DNA from: Magicicada septendecula
Lineage: Eukaryota > Arthropoda > Insecta > Hemiptera > Cicadidae
Direction of reading: 5' to 3'
Length of the DNA stretch: 64,000 nucleotides
Assembly (NCBI GenBank): GCA_034769895.1
Contig: CM068375.1
Location: 258,633,268-258,697,267 of the forward strand
Below the pieces are notes generated by a model. That model ran no database searches. It was given only the letters and a program-made list of their open reading frames with translations, and was not told where the DNA came from. Of this stretch, positions 11,840 to 22,814 are shown piece by piece (positions within the stretch are counted from its first letter, which is position 1; the number at the start of each line of letters is the position of its first letter). Made by a program: the position numbers and the translations under genes.

Positions 11840-12243
11840 TGAAGTGCAACTCTTGATTTGATGATTAAAATATTTAAAATTGCGTTACATTACCTTTATT
11901 TGGACGTCAATTGGAACAAATCTAAATCTTGACGTTCGTGTGCAAGTTAAACAAGGTGTCGTCTAGTGTGCTCGGCTTACTCGGCAGAGAAAAATAGGTA
12001 AATGCAAATAACAAATACATATTTATAAATTCACATAAAACATTATTTTATTTCGTTTTACTCTGTCATTCTTGTTAAGCCCCCACATCAACAATTTATC
12101 CCCTTTCTCTACATTTTGTATTCTTACTCTCGAATTGATTATGGTCCATTATTGGCCATTATTTAATACAGGATCTGAAATAAAGTTTAAAATAACTTCT
12201 ATAACCTTATATTTACTTATTTAACTAGTTTATATCTACTTTA
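11840..12243 (-). repeat. Element Y 5' LTR, left part
   Basis: Begins TGAAGTG two bases from the primer-binding site and runs to the TTTA (12240-12243) duplicated by the insertion of element X. The LTR resumes at 44091. Confidence 0.7.
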
Positions 12244-13328
12244 TGTGATGTTATCCACCTTTATCACATTTAAATTATTAATAATACAGAATAAACTTAC
12301 CTTACAGGCCAAGGTCCGTCACACGAACTGTGAACTATAAACGTGATTTAGGGTTAAGTACGTCAATGACTACACACATTTTATAGTTAACTAACTCAAC
12401 TCGATTTATTTATTTCTGATAGTTATCTTTTATGATTCAACAACACATACTCCCTCCTTCTTTATCTTCAAATAAACAACATTACTGCGAGGAGGTCGAC
12501 CCCGTTTGATAAAATTTACGACATCAATTTAAACAAAAACACAAAGACAATTGATCTACTAATTCTTATACTTAAGGTTCAATTATTTATTCTAATTAAT
12601 TACACAAAGCAACCCAGTTTGCTCACTCACACTCTCATACGGTATTTAAATTATTCCCCATACTTTAGAGATCTCTTTACGTTATAATTTTCATGACTGT
12701 AAAAGTTTATATATCATACGGTTACTTGGTTTTGGGTGTCCTTGCAGATCACGTGTTGCACTCCGTACTTTTTTTTGTTCACAGGTTTGTCCGAATCAAG
12801 TTATCACTGACGATTTCATTTTGATATCACTAATGATGAATTAATATCTCACAGTTAGTCCATGTTAAATTGCTGTTAAGTTGAACTCACATTCTAATAC
12901 GTTTAATAAATTAAAGGCTCGCTAGCCGGTTGTATGCATCCGGTATCTTTTTATTGTTTCTGTATACTTTCACTGTTATAATTACCACATTTTCACTCCT
13001 TCGGCCGGTCCGTCTACGTTTTTTAATGTATTTCAGGTGGACCGTGCCACAACGCACCTGTGCGCGTTAGATGTTATTAGCCGACTGTTCCTGTTTTCTG
13101 CACACACGGCGCAAAAGAATGTATTCATGCGTGCCGAAACCATGAGAACGTTGGCCGAGGGAGTGAGCGCATGAAGGTGAATACGCGCCCTCGTTGATAA
13201 CTGCACATTCCTTTGTCACAATTCCCAATGCGTACCTTGTACTGACTGTTACCGAATAGTGACTTTCAAATAGATTGGTTTACTGGTTAAAATGATCAAA
13301 CCTGTCTCACCCCTTTTGCCCCGTTACA
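12244..13328 (-). repeat. Element X 3' LTR
   Basis: 1085 bp, TG to CA ended, closely matching 39356-39402 plus 43049-44086. It includes a CACACGAACTGTGAA-type block also present in element Z LTRs, which shows that the two are related. Confidence 0.93.
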
Positions 13329-13342
13329 ATACCCCCCCAATG
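13329..13342 (-). promoter_or_regulatory. Polypurine tract of element X
   Basis: On the minus strand, ATTGGGGGGGTAT lies directly before the 3' LTR (TGTAACGG). This is the plus-strand priming site for reverse transcription; element Z has an equivalent G-rich tract at 54504-54517. Confidence 0.8.
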
Positions 13343-15270
13343 AGAGGTTTTCTGCCAAAACGGAAAAACTCTCATTGCTAAACCCTAAGAGGATCAGTGA
13401 GGATATGGCGCCCACAACCCCCCTTTAATTCTTAACACGTCATGGGTAAACTACCTCCCCCCAGCTCGGCGACTATGGCTGCACCTGAACGACATCACTG
13501 GACTTCTCTGTGCGAGATCCCAACACCATGAAATCGGACAGGCACCCACCATAGTACCCCTAGCCTTGTAACAACAAATAAATCAACAACTAGTCTTATA
13601 CCATACCAGATCCTCAACCGATATATCTCCCCTTACATACATACTGGGTTGCCTTTAGCAAGTACTGGGTGCGTACATATATTTATTAATACATTAGACT
13701 CACTACACAAAATTATACAATGTAAGATACATAACACATGTTTATAATTACTGCACTCTAACCTAGCACAACATAATAAAACATAAACATTCATATATAA
13801 TACAAAACTCATTTCATTACGAAAAACATCTCATCTGCATCTGAATACAATTTACAACATTTCAAATTTAAGTTTAGTTTCAAATTCTATTAACTATTTA
13901 CCTTGTTACATTTTATTATTACATTTCAGTTGTGAATTTCTATTAATCATTTTTATCATCAATTTTTTCAGGTGATTCTCAGTTATCCACAATGTTCTAC
14001 TTTACTGAAAAGGCATTAAAATATAACCTTACCCCCCTTCATCCCTTCTAACAATCACTAACAGATTTACATAGGGTGACACCAATCTCTCAAAAAATAT
14101 TTCTCAATTAACTTCTCTAACTTCACTTAAATCATTCTCCTCTTATTACAAAATACCCAATACCCTCTTTGTACTTAGGATGTGTGTTCCCTCCCTATAC
14201 TCATTCCCTTATTAGTTCCTAGTCTCCCCCAGGTAACTCCGCCAACGCACATACGGTTCACCTCCCGCCACAACGCCTTTCGTTGAGGACTCCTTACCAC
14301 CCCACCCTGTTTACAAAATTTCACCATCATCTAATTACTCTCCAATTACATTACTCTACATATATACACTATCACTACTGTGTCCCTACTATTAACCCGT
14401 TTCTGTCTTACTTATATTCCCAAAAGTCTTATTTCATCTAACAACCATTTAAAATTAACTCGGACTGACTCAAATGCCTTATTAAAATAATTATTGTCAC
14501 CCAAACTCTCTCTTTTACAACATTTTACATTAATTTAATCATTGAAAATTACACTAGAAAACTCATAACTACCTCAAATTAATTTCATCATTTAATTTGA
14601 ACCTTTAAAACTCATTTAAAATTTATTATTCAAACATTAAACATTTTACTTTATTTAAATTGCACTAAAAAATTCATACTTACATTACATCACTCATATA
14701 CTCGAATACAACATGATTACTGTCATAGACACAAAAAATATAAACATTTATCACCACCAAATAATGTACATAACTCCATGTATCTTCTGAAACATAAAAA
14801 TCATATGACTCCACAACTAGACACATATTACATTTATTTATTTACGATTTATTCGCAAGTTCAAATCTTAGAAACATCGTTTAAATTCATTAGCAAAATT
14901 CAATTATACAACGTTAATTAATTAATTAATCTCAAATTCTTTAATTCAATCAATTATTTAAAACACAAGTTATTTTAATTATCTTACTCCAAAACAATTA
15001 CAATTCATTTATTACAAACTCTCATTATTTATTTAGTCTGATAAAATATTATTATTATTATATCAATTTCTATTACATACACACATTGTTTACATAGAAT
15101 ACATAGCAACACAAACACAATTAATTTCACTATAAATTTATTTGCTATTTCTTGTCAATATTTTTCTGTTTACCACACCTCATTTCATAATCTAGCAAGG
15201 TCATCACCATAAACTAAAATATTTAAAATGTCCATTCACTTATTATTTATTTAACCCCCATCATCATATA
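13343..15270. other. Non-coding 3' region of element X
   Basis: About 1.9 kb of AT-rich DNA between the ORF and the 3' LTR with no open frame of note. It aligns by eye with 54518-56880 of element Z, including a shared GAGAGGT and GGATATGGCGCC block near the LTR side and TCATCTAATTACTCTCC-like text. It is therefore a conserved, non-coding part of this family. Confidence 0.65.
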
Positions 15271-15279
15271 TTAATCTGA

Positions 15280-15491
15280 TGTATTTATAACATAACTCAT
15301 TTTTATCTATATACATTACATTATAATTATTACTGTAATGACCACTTTCGTTAATTATATTAACATAGTAATTAACCACATATTGTCTCCTATTAATTCA
15401 TAAAACCCGTCTACCTTGGTAATTTTCGTCCTGTCTCCGTCAGTATTTTTGGTCAATATAAGGTAATTTATGTTATCATATTCTACTATAT
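15280..15491 (-). pseudogene. Element X ORF, C-terminal part left of gypsy-A
   Basis: Continuation of the 37999-39138 ORF after the gypsy-A insertion. It reads EYDNINYLILTKNTDGDRTK and then a shifted VVNYYVNIINES, matching ITYLMLTKNTDGDRTK and VVNYCVNLINES in element Z. This conservation shows that the C-terminal region is protein-coding in the family. A frameshift lies at about 15385. Confidence 0.75.
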
Positions 15492-17965
15492 TGTTACTGA
15501 CTGTTTATGTGGGTTGTAAAAATTTAATGTATAATGTTATTTAGTGTTATACGTGTCAAAATGTAACTGCTCTGTCGTTTACGGGTAAACCGTATTTCGC
15601 TCTGCTGCATTCAAATGTTGCCGCCTCGCCACCTGATTGGCGCACGGCTTTCTGCAGTGTTGACTTGGCTAGCGTCTTGCTTCAACGCTTTCACTTCGAT
15701 AATTCTTATTTGTTATTATGAATTAACTGAATCAAACATACAGAATTGCAGATTGAGAACATTTATTAATCCTTTAGAATATTTCAATTGCTTTATGATA
15801 CATCAAAATTCGTCTTCTGCACCGGCTATTACAATTGTTCGGTTGGTACTTGCTCAGTTCAGTTTGTATACAATTCGACAGTAATGTTAGATTACAGTAA
15901 ATATGGTTTTTTCTCAGGGGTGTTAAGTCCTTTCGGCTACAGAAATATATACTTACGGCTAACACACACAAAGTTATAACAATTCTTAATACTAATTACA
16001 CAAACAAATCAATATCTCATTACATTCAATTAAGTAATCACCAATGAAAACTTGTAAAGCAATTTTGGGTTAGGTTCCGTTTGTCAAAGTTTAGTTATCA
16101 AAAGGTTCGTCAATTATTTACTATATTTTATCTTTTAATAATTGCTAATTGATTAACGTTAAATGGTGAATTTAAATAAGCATTTATTTTTGACTCGGAA
16201 TAGTGATCAGTGATGTGAAATAGTTATATTTAATTCAGACCAAAAAATTGTGAATTCGATTATGGGATAATGTTTATACTCATCGGTTTTCCTGCTGAAG
16301 ATCCAGATGTCGTCTTCTTCTATGGATAACTCCTGGGCTGTCGTCTTCTTCTACTCTCCAGAAGTTTATTTCCCTCGTCTCGGCGCTTCTCCTCGCTGAC
16401 TCAGGCCTCGTATTTCTTCAGTTGTCGTCCGTCGTCTTCTCTTAGGATGTTCCAATGATCTTCATTTAGTGTCCGTGGTCGTCTCTCTTCGTCACTGCGT
16501 CGTTCTGTCTTCTTCCGATAACTACGGTTTGTTAATTAATTTTTATAAACGAAATTTTGGTTCAGGATTCCCTGTACTATTGTAATTATCTTCATTTGGT
16601 TTTAATTAGGTTGGAAATTACTTGAAGAATAATAATTTTAATTTTAATACGAGAGCTCCTCGATCCACTCTCTGGCGTTGGTCAATAATAACTACTGAAA
16701 ATCTAACGGTTTTTTGGCATTATTTTTCTTGTTGCTATGGTTACCTAATAAATTATGCTAATTTTCATTGGTTATTAACTCAAGTCATTGTTATGATTTA
16801 TCGTCTTTTTTAGTCTAATTTTACCAAAATATCTTCAACTGAAGATTACTACTTTATACTAATAGCTAGAGTTATTACATTAGTACCATTCTTCCTAATT
16901 TTTCATGATGGTCATTTTGATATTCCTCATGCCCACTTTTGAATAGCTAATAACATTTTTACTATTTTCCATATTTATATTTTACACATACTTTATTCAG
17001 AATTAGTTGTTATTCACATATTTTGGTACTAGGAATACTCACTTAAATGGTTTAATCATTTGGCACATTCTGCCTTAACTTTGGATTATTATTTGTTCTC
17101 AAACTAATAAATTTATATTCAACAGTTTGGCCTAGAGCCTAGATTCCATTCTACTCCCATCTAACATTTCTTAATAACATCTCTGGTAATTCTAATACAA
17201 TTTTGTAAACAAAACAAACAATAAACATCAGTATTCCTAACTCTAATTCTTATTATGAAAGATTCCTTGTCAGGTTCTAGCCTGAAATAACTTTTAACTA
17301 CTGTTATCTTGCTTACCCTATAATTTACTATATGCTATGATTTTCTGGACACTAACAAAACTCTTATAATACTATTGATAAACTGTTCCTTACATGATAT
17401 GTCTTATCTACTATTCCCTTCACTTAAATACAGTGTCTGTCCTTCTTAGTTTGCTACTCATTCTAATAACTTAATTCTTACCTTAATATACAATTCGGAC
17501 ATCTTATTACCTAAATTAATAATATCACAATTAGTTCAATCTTACTTATCAATGCACAGTTTATCAAAAAATTGTTTATCTGTTTATCATAGTTGGCTTA
17601 TATAATATTTTGTTCTACACCCCCACTGCACTTTTCCTTTCATTAGAAGGTTTCTTTAATTATTACCATGCTCACTTTGTTTCATTATATTCTATACCTA
17701 TCACTTCACCACTTATTTAGTTTTACACACATTTATAACTTACTCACTGGTTTATTCACAATTTGTCTGATTGTTTTATATTACTGTGTGATTATGGTCA
17801 TGAATAACTAATTTACTTCCAAATCACTCTGATCACTTTTAGCTATCATTCAAATATTGCTTTTGGTTGGCTCAAAACATTGTTTATTGTCTTTGGCTAT
17901 TATCATTACAATTAGTTTGGGGTATGGTTAGTTTCTAACTCCCTACATTATATTATATAAGTACA

Positions 17966-19518
17966 CTTAACTAAAAACTCAGCAACAACACCTCTATCAA
18001 AAACAACATTGACCTAGTCAGGAAAACTGAACACATACACATCCCACATAACTCAACTCTGGCATCTTTTGATATAACCAATTTATACACTAATGTCCCC
18101 ATCAAAGAAACCATACAAACACTAGAACAACTACTCAGACAAAACAACACACCTGAAACACACATACAAGAAATCATCACACTTACCAAAATAATAACTG
18201 AACAAAATTACTTTACATACAATAACAAAATATACACACAAACAGAAGGACTCCCAATGGGATCCCCCATATCAGGAATACTAGCAGAAATATATATACA
18301 CAATATTGAACAGAACCACATAATAAACAACAACAAATACACTAACAAAATTATATACTGGCACAGGTATGTAGATGATATATTACTTTTATTCAAAGGC
18401 AACACAAGACAAGTTGAAAACTTCCACAAATACATAAACACTATACACCACAAATTAAAATTTACACTGGAAACTGAACAAAACAATAGTATAAATTTTC
18501 TAGACCTAACAATTAACAAAACTAACAATACACACACGTACAAAATATACAGGAAACCAACCACAACTGACATGGTTATACACAACACATCAAACCACCC
18601 AACACAACATAAACATGCGGCCTTCAACCATATGCTCCATAGACTAACTAAAATACCCTTAAATAAACAAGATTACACCGACGAACTCAACACAATAAAA
18701 TACATAGCAATAAAAAACGGTTATAACCCCAATTTAATAAACATACTACTCAAACGCATCAAGAACAAAAACAACAAAACACTAAACACCATCAACACAC
18801 AACACAATAAGTACATCACACTCACATACCACAACTCATACACACACAAAATCGCCAATACATTCAGAAAACACAAATACAAAATAGCATTCAGAACAAC
18901 CAATACCATCAAAAAACAAATCAGTAATACAAACACAGACATAGACAAATATAACAAAACAGGTGTTTACAAATTAAATTGTAATGACTGCAATAGTTTC
19001 TACATAGGCCAGACAGGAAGATCTTTTTCATCCCGTTATTCTGAACACTTAAAAGCTTTAACCAACAACAATATACACTCTGCATTTGCCACACACATAC
19101 ACACAGAAAACCACAGTTACACCAACATAGACACTAATCTTGAAATTTTACATTACATACCCAAAGGTCAAAAACTCAACACAACTGAACAATACGAAAT
19201 ATATAAACACCACACAACACAACCAAACAACATACTCAACGATCAATTACAATATAAATCACATACACTTTTTGACACAATTATACAGAAAACAAACAGT
19301 AAGTTGAATCCCCGCGCCAATCCCCTTCCTCCACACACCACCCCCACTTCACCTTCCACACAACCGTTACAAAATGCTGGCAGTCTGTTACCAAAGCTGA
19401 AGAAGGCGGATACTAAGCCGAAACGCGTACAATAAAATAGTAAGTTTTTCACATGAAAAAAGTTCATTTTTAGTTAAGTGTTAGTGCTGTGAAAGAAGAG
19501 ATGAATAATCAAGACAAC
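17966..19518 (+). mobile_element. Penelope-like element, 5' truncated
   Basis: A 1553-bp insertion into the gypsy-A 3' LTR flanked by a 12-bp TSD (TATATAAGTACA at 17954-17965 and 19519-19530). The uninterrupted sequence is seen in the other LTR near 37635. It encodes reverse transcriptase plus GIY-YIG endonuclease. The tail after the ORF has the CTGAAGAAGGCGGATA then AAGCCGAAACGCG pattern common at Penelope 3' ends. Confidence 0.95.
17975..19435 (+). CDS. Penelope-like reverse transcriptase and GIY-YIG endonuclease (N-terminal truncated)
   Basis: Open from 17975 without an initiator; the first in-frame ATG is inside the palm domain at 18257. The protein copies RNA into DNA primed at a nick. 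Visible reverse-transcriptase motifs are LASFDITNLYTNVP (first catalytic Asp), TEGLPMGSPISG and YWHRYVDDILLLF (YVDD). The linker contains NSINFLDLTI and YRKPTTTD. The endonuclease motif GVYKLNCNDCNSFYIGQTGR followed by FSSRYSEHL lies at about 18960-19060. The frame is undamaged to the stop at 19433-19435, so only the 5' part is missing. Family assignment is secure. Confidence 0.95.
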   Translation, partial: KLSNNTSIKNNIDLVRKTEHIHIPHNSTLASFDITNLYTNVPIKETIQTLEQLLRQNNTPETHIQEIITLTKIITEQNYFTYNNKIYTQTEGLPMGSPISGILAEIYIHNIEQNHIINNNKYTNKIIYWHRYVDDILLLFKGNTRQVENFHKYINTIHHKLKFTLETEQNNSINFLDLTINKTNNTHTYKIYRKPTTTDMVIHNTSNHPTQHKHAAFNHMLHRLTKIPLNKQDYTDELNTIKYIAIKNGYNPNLINILLKRIKNKNNKTLNTINTQHNKYITLTYHNSYTHKIANTFRKHKYKIAFRTTNTIKKQISNTNTDIDKYNKTGVYKLNCNDCNSFYIGQTGRSFSSRYSEHLKALTNNNIHSAFATHIHTENHSYTNIDTNLEILHYIPKGQKLNTTEQYEIYKHHTTQPNNILNDQLQYKSHTLFDTIIQKTNSKLNPRANPLPPHTTPTSPSTQPLQNAGSLLPKLKKADTKPKRVQ

Positions 19519-19886
19519 TATATAAGTACATTCTTTTATCAACAAGATATATGTGATATTGTTACCTTCCATTAATCTTATTATCCTAGTTACATCTCAT
19601 ATACTACAAATATCAGTTCATTATTTAATTTACAATATTCTGTTCATTATTTGGAATTACTTGATTGCACTTAGGTCTTAACTGCTTCTTCACTGTCTCT
19701 TGGTTTCTTTGGTATTTATCCGATCTACTGTGTCAGGTCATTGTCAGGTTAATAGTCATTTGTCATTTATTGGGTTACTGGGTTATTGATCTTTAAGTTT
19801 ATAAGTTTTGCCTCTTATTCTTATCTTCAGCTTTTTACTTTATAATTAAATACAATTGAATCTTCACTACCTTATGTCATGTTACA

Positions 19887-20946
19887 TAATGCATCGCCAC
19901 CAAAATTGATTATTTCGAAACAAAGATTATTAGATTTTTTCTGAAATCATCAATATAGTTTATTTTATCAAGTTGTTATAATTCAGGAATTCATCAATCG
20001 CTACTTCTTCTGTATTCATTCTTTATGAAGTCATGGTTCATAATATAATAATTGGTATTATTTTCTTTCTTTATTATTCCCTTTTATGTTCTATTGCCCT
20101 AAAATTTTTTCTTCTCTCTCCTTCATATAAATTGGTAATAGTCAGAGGGCACGTGTGGCTCTATTACTCTGCTATCCATTTATACACATTTTGAGTTCAG
20201 AGGCCTTGCCTATCTGCTCAATAACATAAATAATTGTTGGACGTATCTCAACATAAAATCATCACATAATAATATTCATAATAATTATAATAATAGTCGT
20301 TCATTTCCGACTCACATAATATTAATACAATAAAACACTTTTGGGATTAATTATTCTCTCCTTTATACATCTCATGACTTTTCATCTCAATAACTTATCT
20401 GGATTCCTTTGTTTAAGCTTGTGGCGATATTTAATAGGCATTTTGCATTGTTTCAATGGCTTATTTTATATGGTAGTGATTCTATTTGTCATCACTTTAA
20501 TGCTCATTGATATTTAAAATTAACATTTGTAGCTGGCTTTGGCTCACTTATATTTTTTCATTGATAGTTCAGTTAATCTGCCAGTGTTATTTTATATTTG
20601 ATTGTTTTGTCTCTTCTTTTGTGAAACATTAATTTTTATTTATCCCCTTTTTGTGATAGGGTTTGTTAATGATGTTATGTAGCGTCATCATTATTTGTGT
20701 AACATTTAATTATTTTATATCTCAATTTTTATGATATTTCATTATACATATTTTCAAATTTACATGTGTTTACACATTTTGTTTCACACTTGATCGTAAG
20801 TTTAGCCTTACTTTGTTTTGAATTTAGCTTATCTTTCTTCTAAATTCCCTTTCATTTATAATAATAATAGTTCCAATCAAATACTTATTGTAAGTTGTGC
20901 TTAAATTTATTTTTGAATTTTGATAATTTTTACTTTCAAAATTCTC
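19887..20946. other. Gypsy-A segment between integrase and 3' LTR
   Basis: About 1.06 kb, AT-rich, with no minus-strand frame of coding length, so there is no envelope-like ORF. The bases next to the LTR (minus strand GGTGGCGATGCATTA) are a poor polypurine tract, in contrast to elements X, Z and gypsy-B. Confidence 0.6.
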
Positions 20947-22810
20947 TTAATTTTCTGACACTGGTTCATAATACTTTTTTAAAGAAGACTGGTTATAAGT
21001 CCCTTTTATCTTTTTAGTTGTGATTTCACTTATGACATAGGTATTATTTTTATTATCTTTCAATATGAGATAGGGTCCATTGTATAACAACAGTAATTTC
21101 TTTGTGATTCCCTCTCTGGAACTTGGTAATTCTCGGTTTCGTATTAATACCTTTTCTCCTTCACTGTACCGGGTTGCCTTCGGTTGCATTTTACAATATT
21201 TAGCCTTTTTCTTTTCTGTTTGCTCCGCTATCTTACTATAGAATTTGGCGTTATCAAATTGGTATATTGGATTGGTGGGGAAATTGACAAGTTCTTCTAT
21301 GGCTCGAGGTGGTGGTTTTCCGTACATGATAGTGTACAGGGTATCCTTAATGGATTCATGGTATGCGAGATTTATGAAATTTTCAGTGGCTTCGAGGTAT
21401 TCGCTCCACTTACGTTGCTGGTCGTGGCAGTATGTACGAAGAATCCTCCCAACTTCACGGAGTACTCTTTCCGCTGGGTTGCTGTTCGGGTGGTAAATTG
21501 AAGTCTTGTATGTTCGGATACCCAGATCCATTAATGTGTCTTTCCATCGTCTTCCTCGGAATTGAGTACCATGGTCGGTGATAATATTCATGGGACTCCC
21601 CACTTCAGTGATGTATCTCTGTGTGATAACATTCAATACCTTGTTTGTAGCAGCACGGTTGATTGGGTATAATTTAATAAACTTTGAGTAATGGTCCATA
21701 ATAATGATTATGAATTTGTGCTGCTTTCTACCTCCACTTCGTTGCATAGGTCCACATATGTCTAGGAAAACTCGTTCCATTTTATTTGTAGAGGTTATTG
21801 GTTGCATTATTCCTTCCTTTCTGTCGTTGTTGCATTTTACAAGCTGACATATGTGACAGTTTTTTATGGTTTTCCTCACCTTCCGGTTAATATCCTTCAG
21901 ATATGTGTGTTCTTCTAACGCTTTTGTCACCTTCAGTGCTCCCATGTGTCCGTACCTGAGGTGGTACTCCATTATGATCTCAGTTGCGGTTTCTTTAGGT
22001 ATCAATAGTTTCCACGTATTCTGGTTGGGTTCAGTTTTAACAAACAAAATATCTTCATGAACGCAATAGTACTGAGTTGCTTTTTCTTCCTGTCGATCTA
22101 GTCTCTCTCGGATTTGATTTAATTTTGTATCCTCTTTCTGGTGTTGTATCACTTTGTTCACTATCACTTTTAGGTCAGAGTTATTTTTCATGATGTTAAA
22201 TACCTTCACAATGGTCTCCTTTTCTCCATCAAAGGTTTGTTGTTCTGTGTTAATCCGTGATAGCACATCAGCTGCTGTGTTTTTGCTACCAGGGATATAC
22301 TCCCAGTTGATGTGATATTCTTGGAGAGCAAGAATCCATCTGGCTAGTCGACCATGGCTGAGTTTGCAGTTCTTCAAAAATGAAATGGATTTATGGTCGG
22401 TGCGCACGGTGATGGGATATCCAAGTATGTAAGTCCGAAATTTTTCACATGAAAAGACCACGCTCAACAGTTCTTTTTCAGTTACATGATAATTGCGCTC
22501 ACATTGGTTTAAGGTACGGCTGGCGAAGCTTGTCACTTGGTGGTTTCCATCTTTGTCTTCTTGGTAAAGCACCGATCCCAAGCTGATGTCGCTTGCGTCG
22601 CAGTTCATGAAAAAGGGTCTATTGAAATCGGGATGGTTTAACATGATAGTGTTGATGAAGTGTTTTTTGATAGTGTTGAAGATTGTATCCTGTTCTGGGC
22701 CCCACATCCACTTGTTTTTGGATGATAGCTGTGGTGCTAGTTTAGTAGTCAGTTCTGAATAATTCTGCTGGAACTTTCTGTAGTAGTTACAGATGCCCAG
22801 AAACGACTGT
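20947..22810 (-). CDS. Gypsy-A pol: end of reverse transcriptase, RNase H and integrase
   Basis: Open frame from the gypsy-B insertion point to 20947 (586 codons from the Met at 22707, plus upstream codons reading SFLGICNYYRKF). RNase H: FFMNCDASDISLGSVLYQE, with TEKELLSVVF and YPITVRTDHKSISFL. Integrase: a zinc-binding HHCC region (HLRYGHMGALKV, then CHICQLVKC), then catalytic D, D and E in FLDICGPM, NIITDHGTQF and NPAERVLREVGR. The C-terminus has GPYLILKDNKNNTYVI. No stop or frameshift is seen here. The N-terminal half of the reverse transcriptase is 8.8 kb to the right (31617-32322). Confidence 0.95.
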
Positions 22811-22814
22811 AACT
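22811..22814. other. Target-site duplication of gypsy-B (AACT), left
   Basis: AACT here is repeated at 31613-31616 immediately outside the other LTR. Confidence 0.93.

Larger units (their letters stand above)
15492..19886 (-). repeat. Gypsy-A 3' LTR, containing a Penelope-like insertion
   Basis: Matches 35158-37994 almost base for base except for the 1553-bp insertion at 17966-19518 plus a 12-bp TSD, and except for the first 40-odd bases, which diverge clearly. Net length is about 2830 bp. Short frames (for example at 15615 and 16622) recur in both LTRs simply because the LTRs are copies; they show no protein features. Confidence 0.93.

Noticed and set aside
15615..16813. Open frames that are identical at 15615/35288, 15774/35447 and 16622/36295
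   Set aside because: They are conserved only because they lie in the two LTRs of gypsy-A; the peptides lack domains and do not join.
17971..18957. Cys/Val/Leu-rich minus-strand frames over the Penelope element
   Set aside because: Antisense shadow of the Thr/Asn/His-rich Penelope ORF.
19887..20946. Looked for an envelope gene after gypsy-A integrase
   Set aside because: No minus-strand frame of useful length and no signal peptide or transmembrane pattern.
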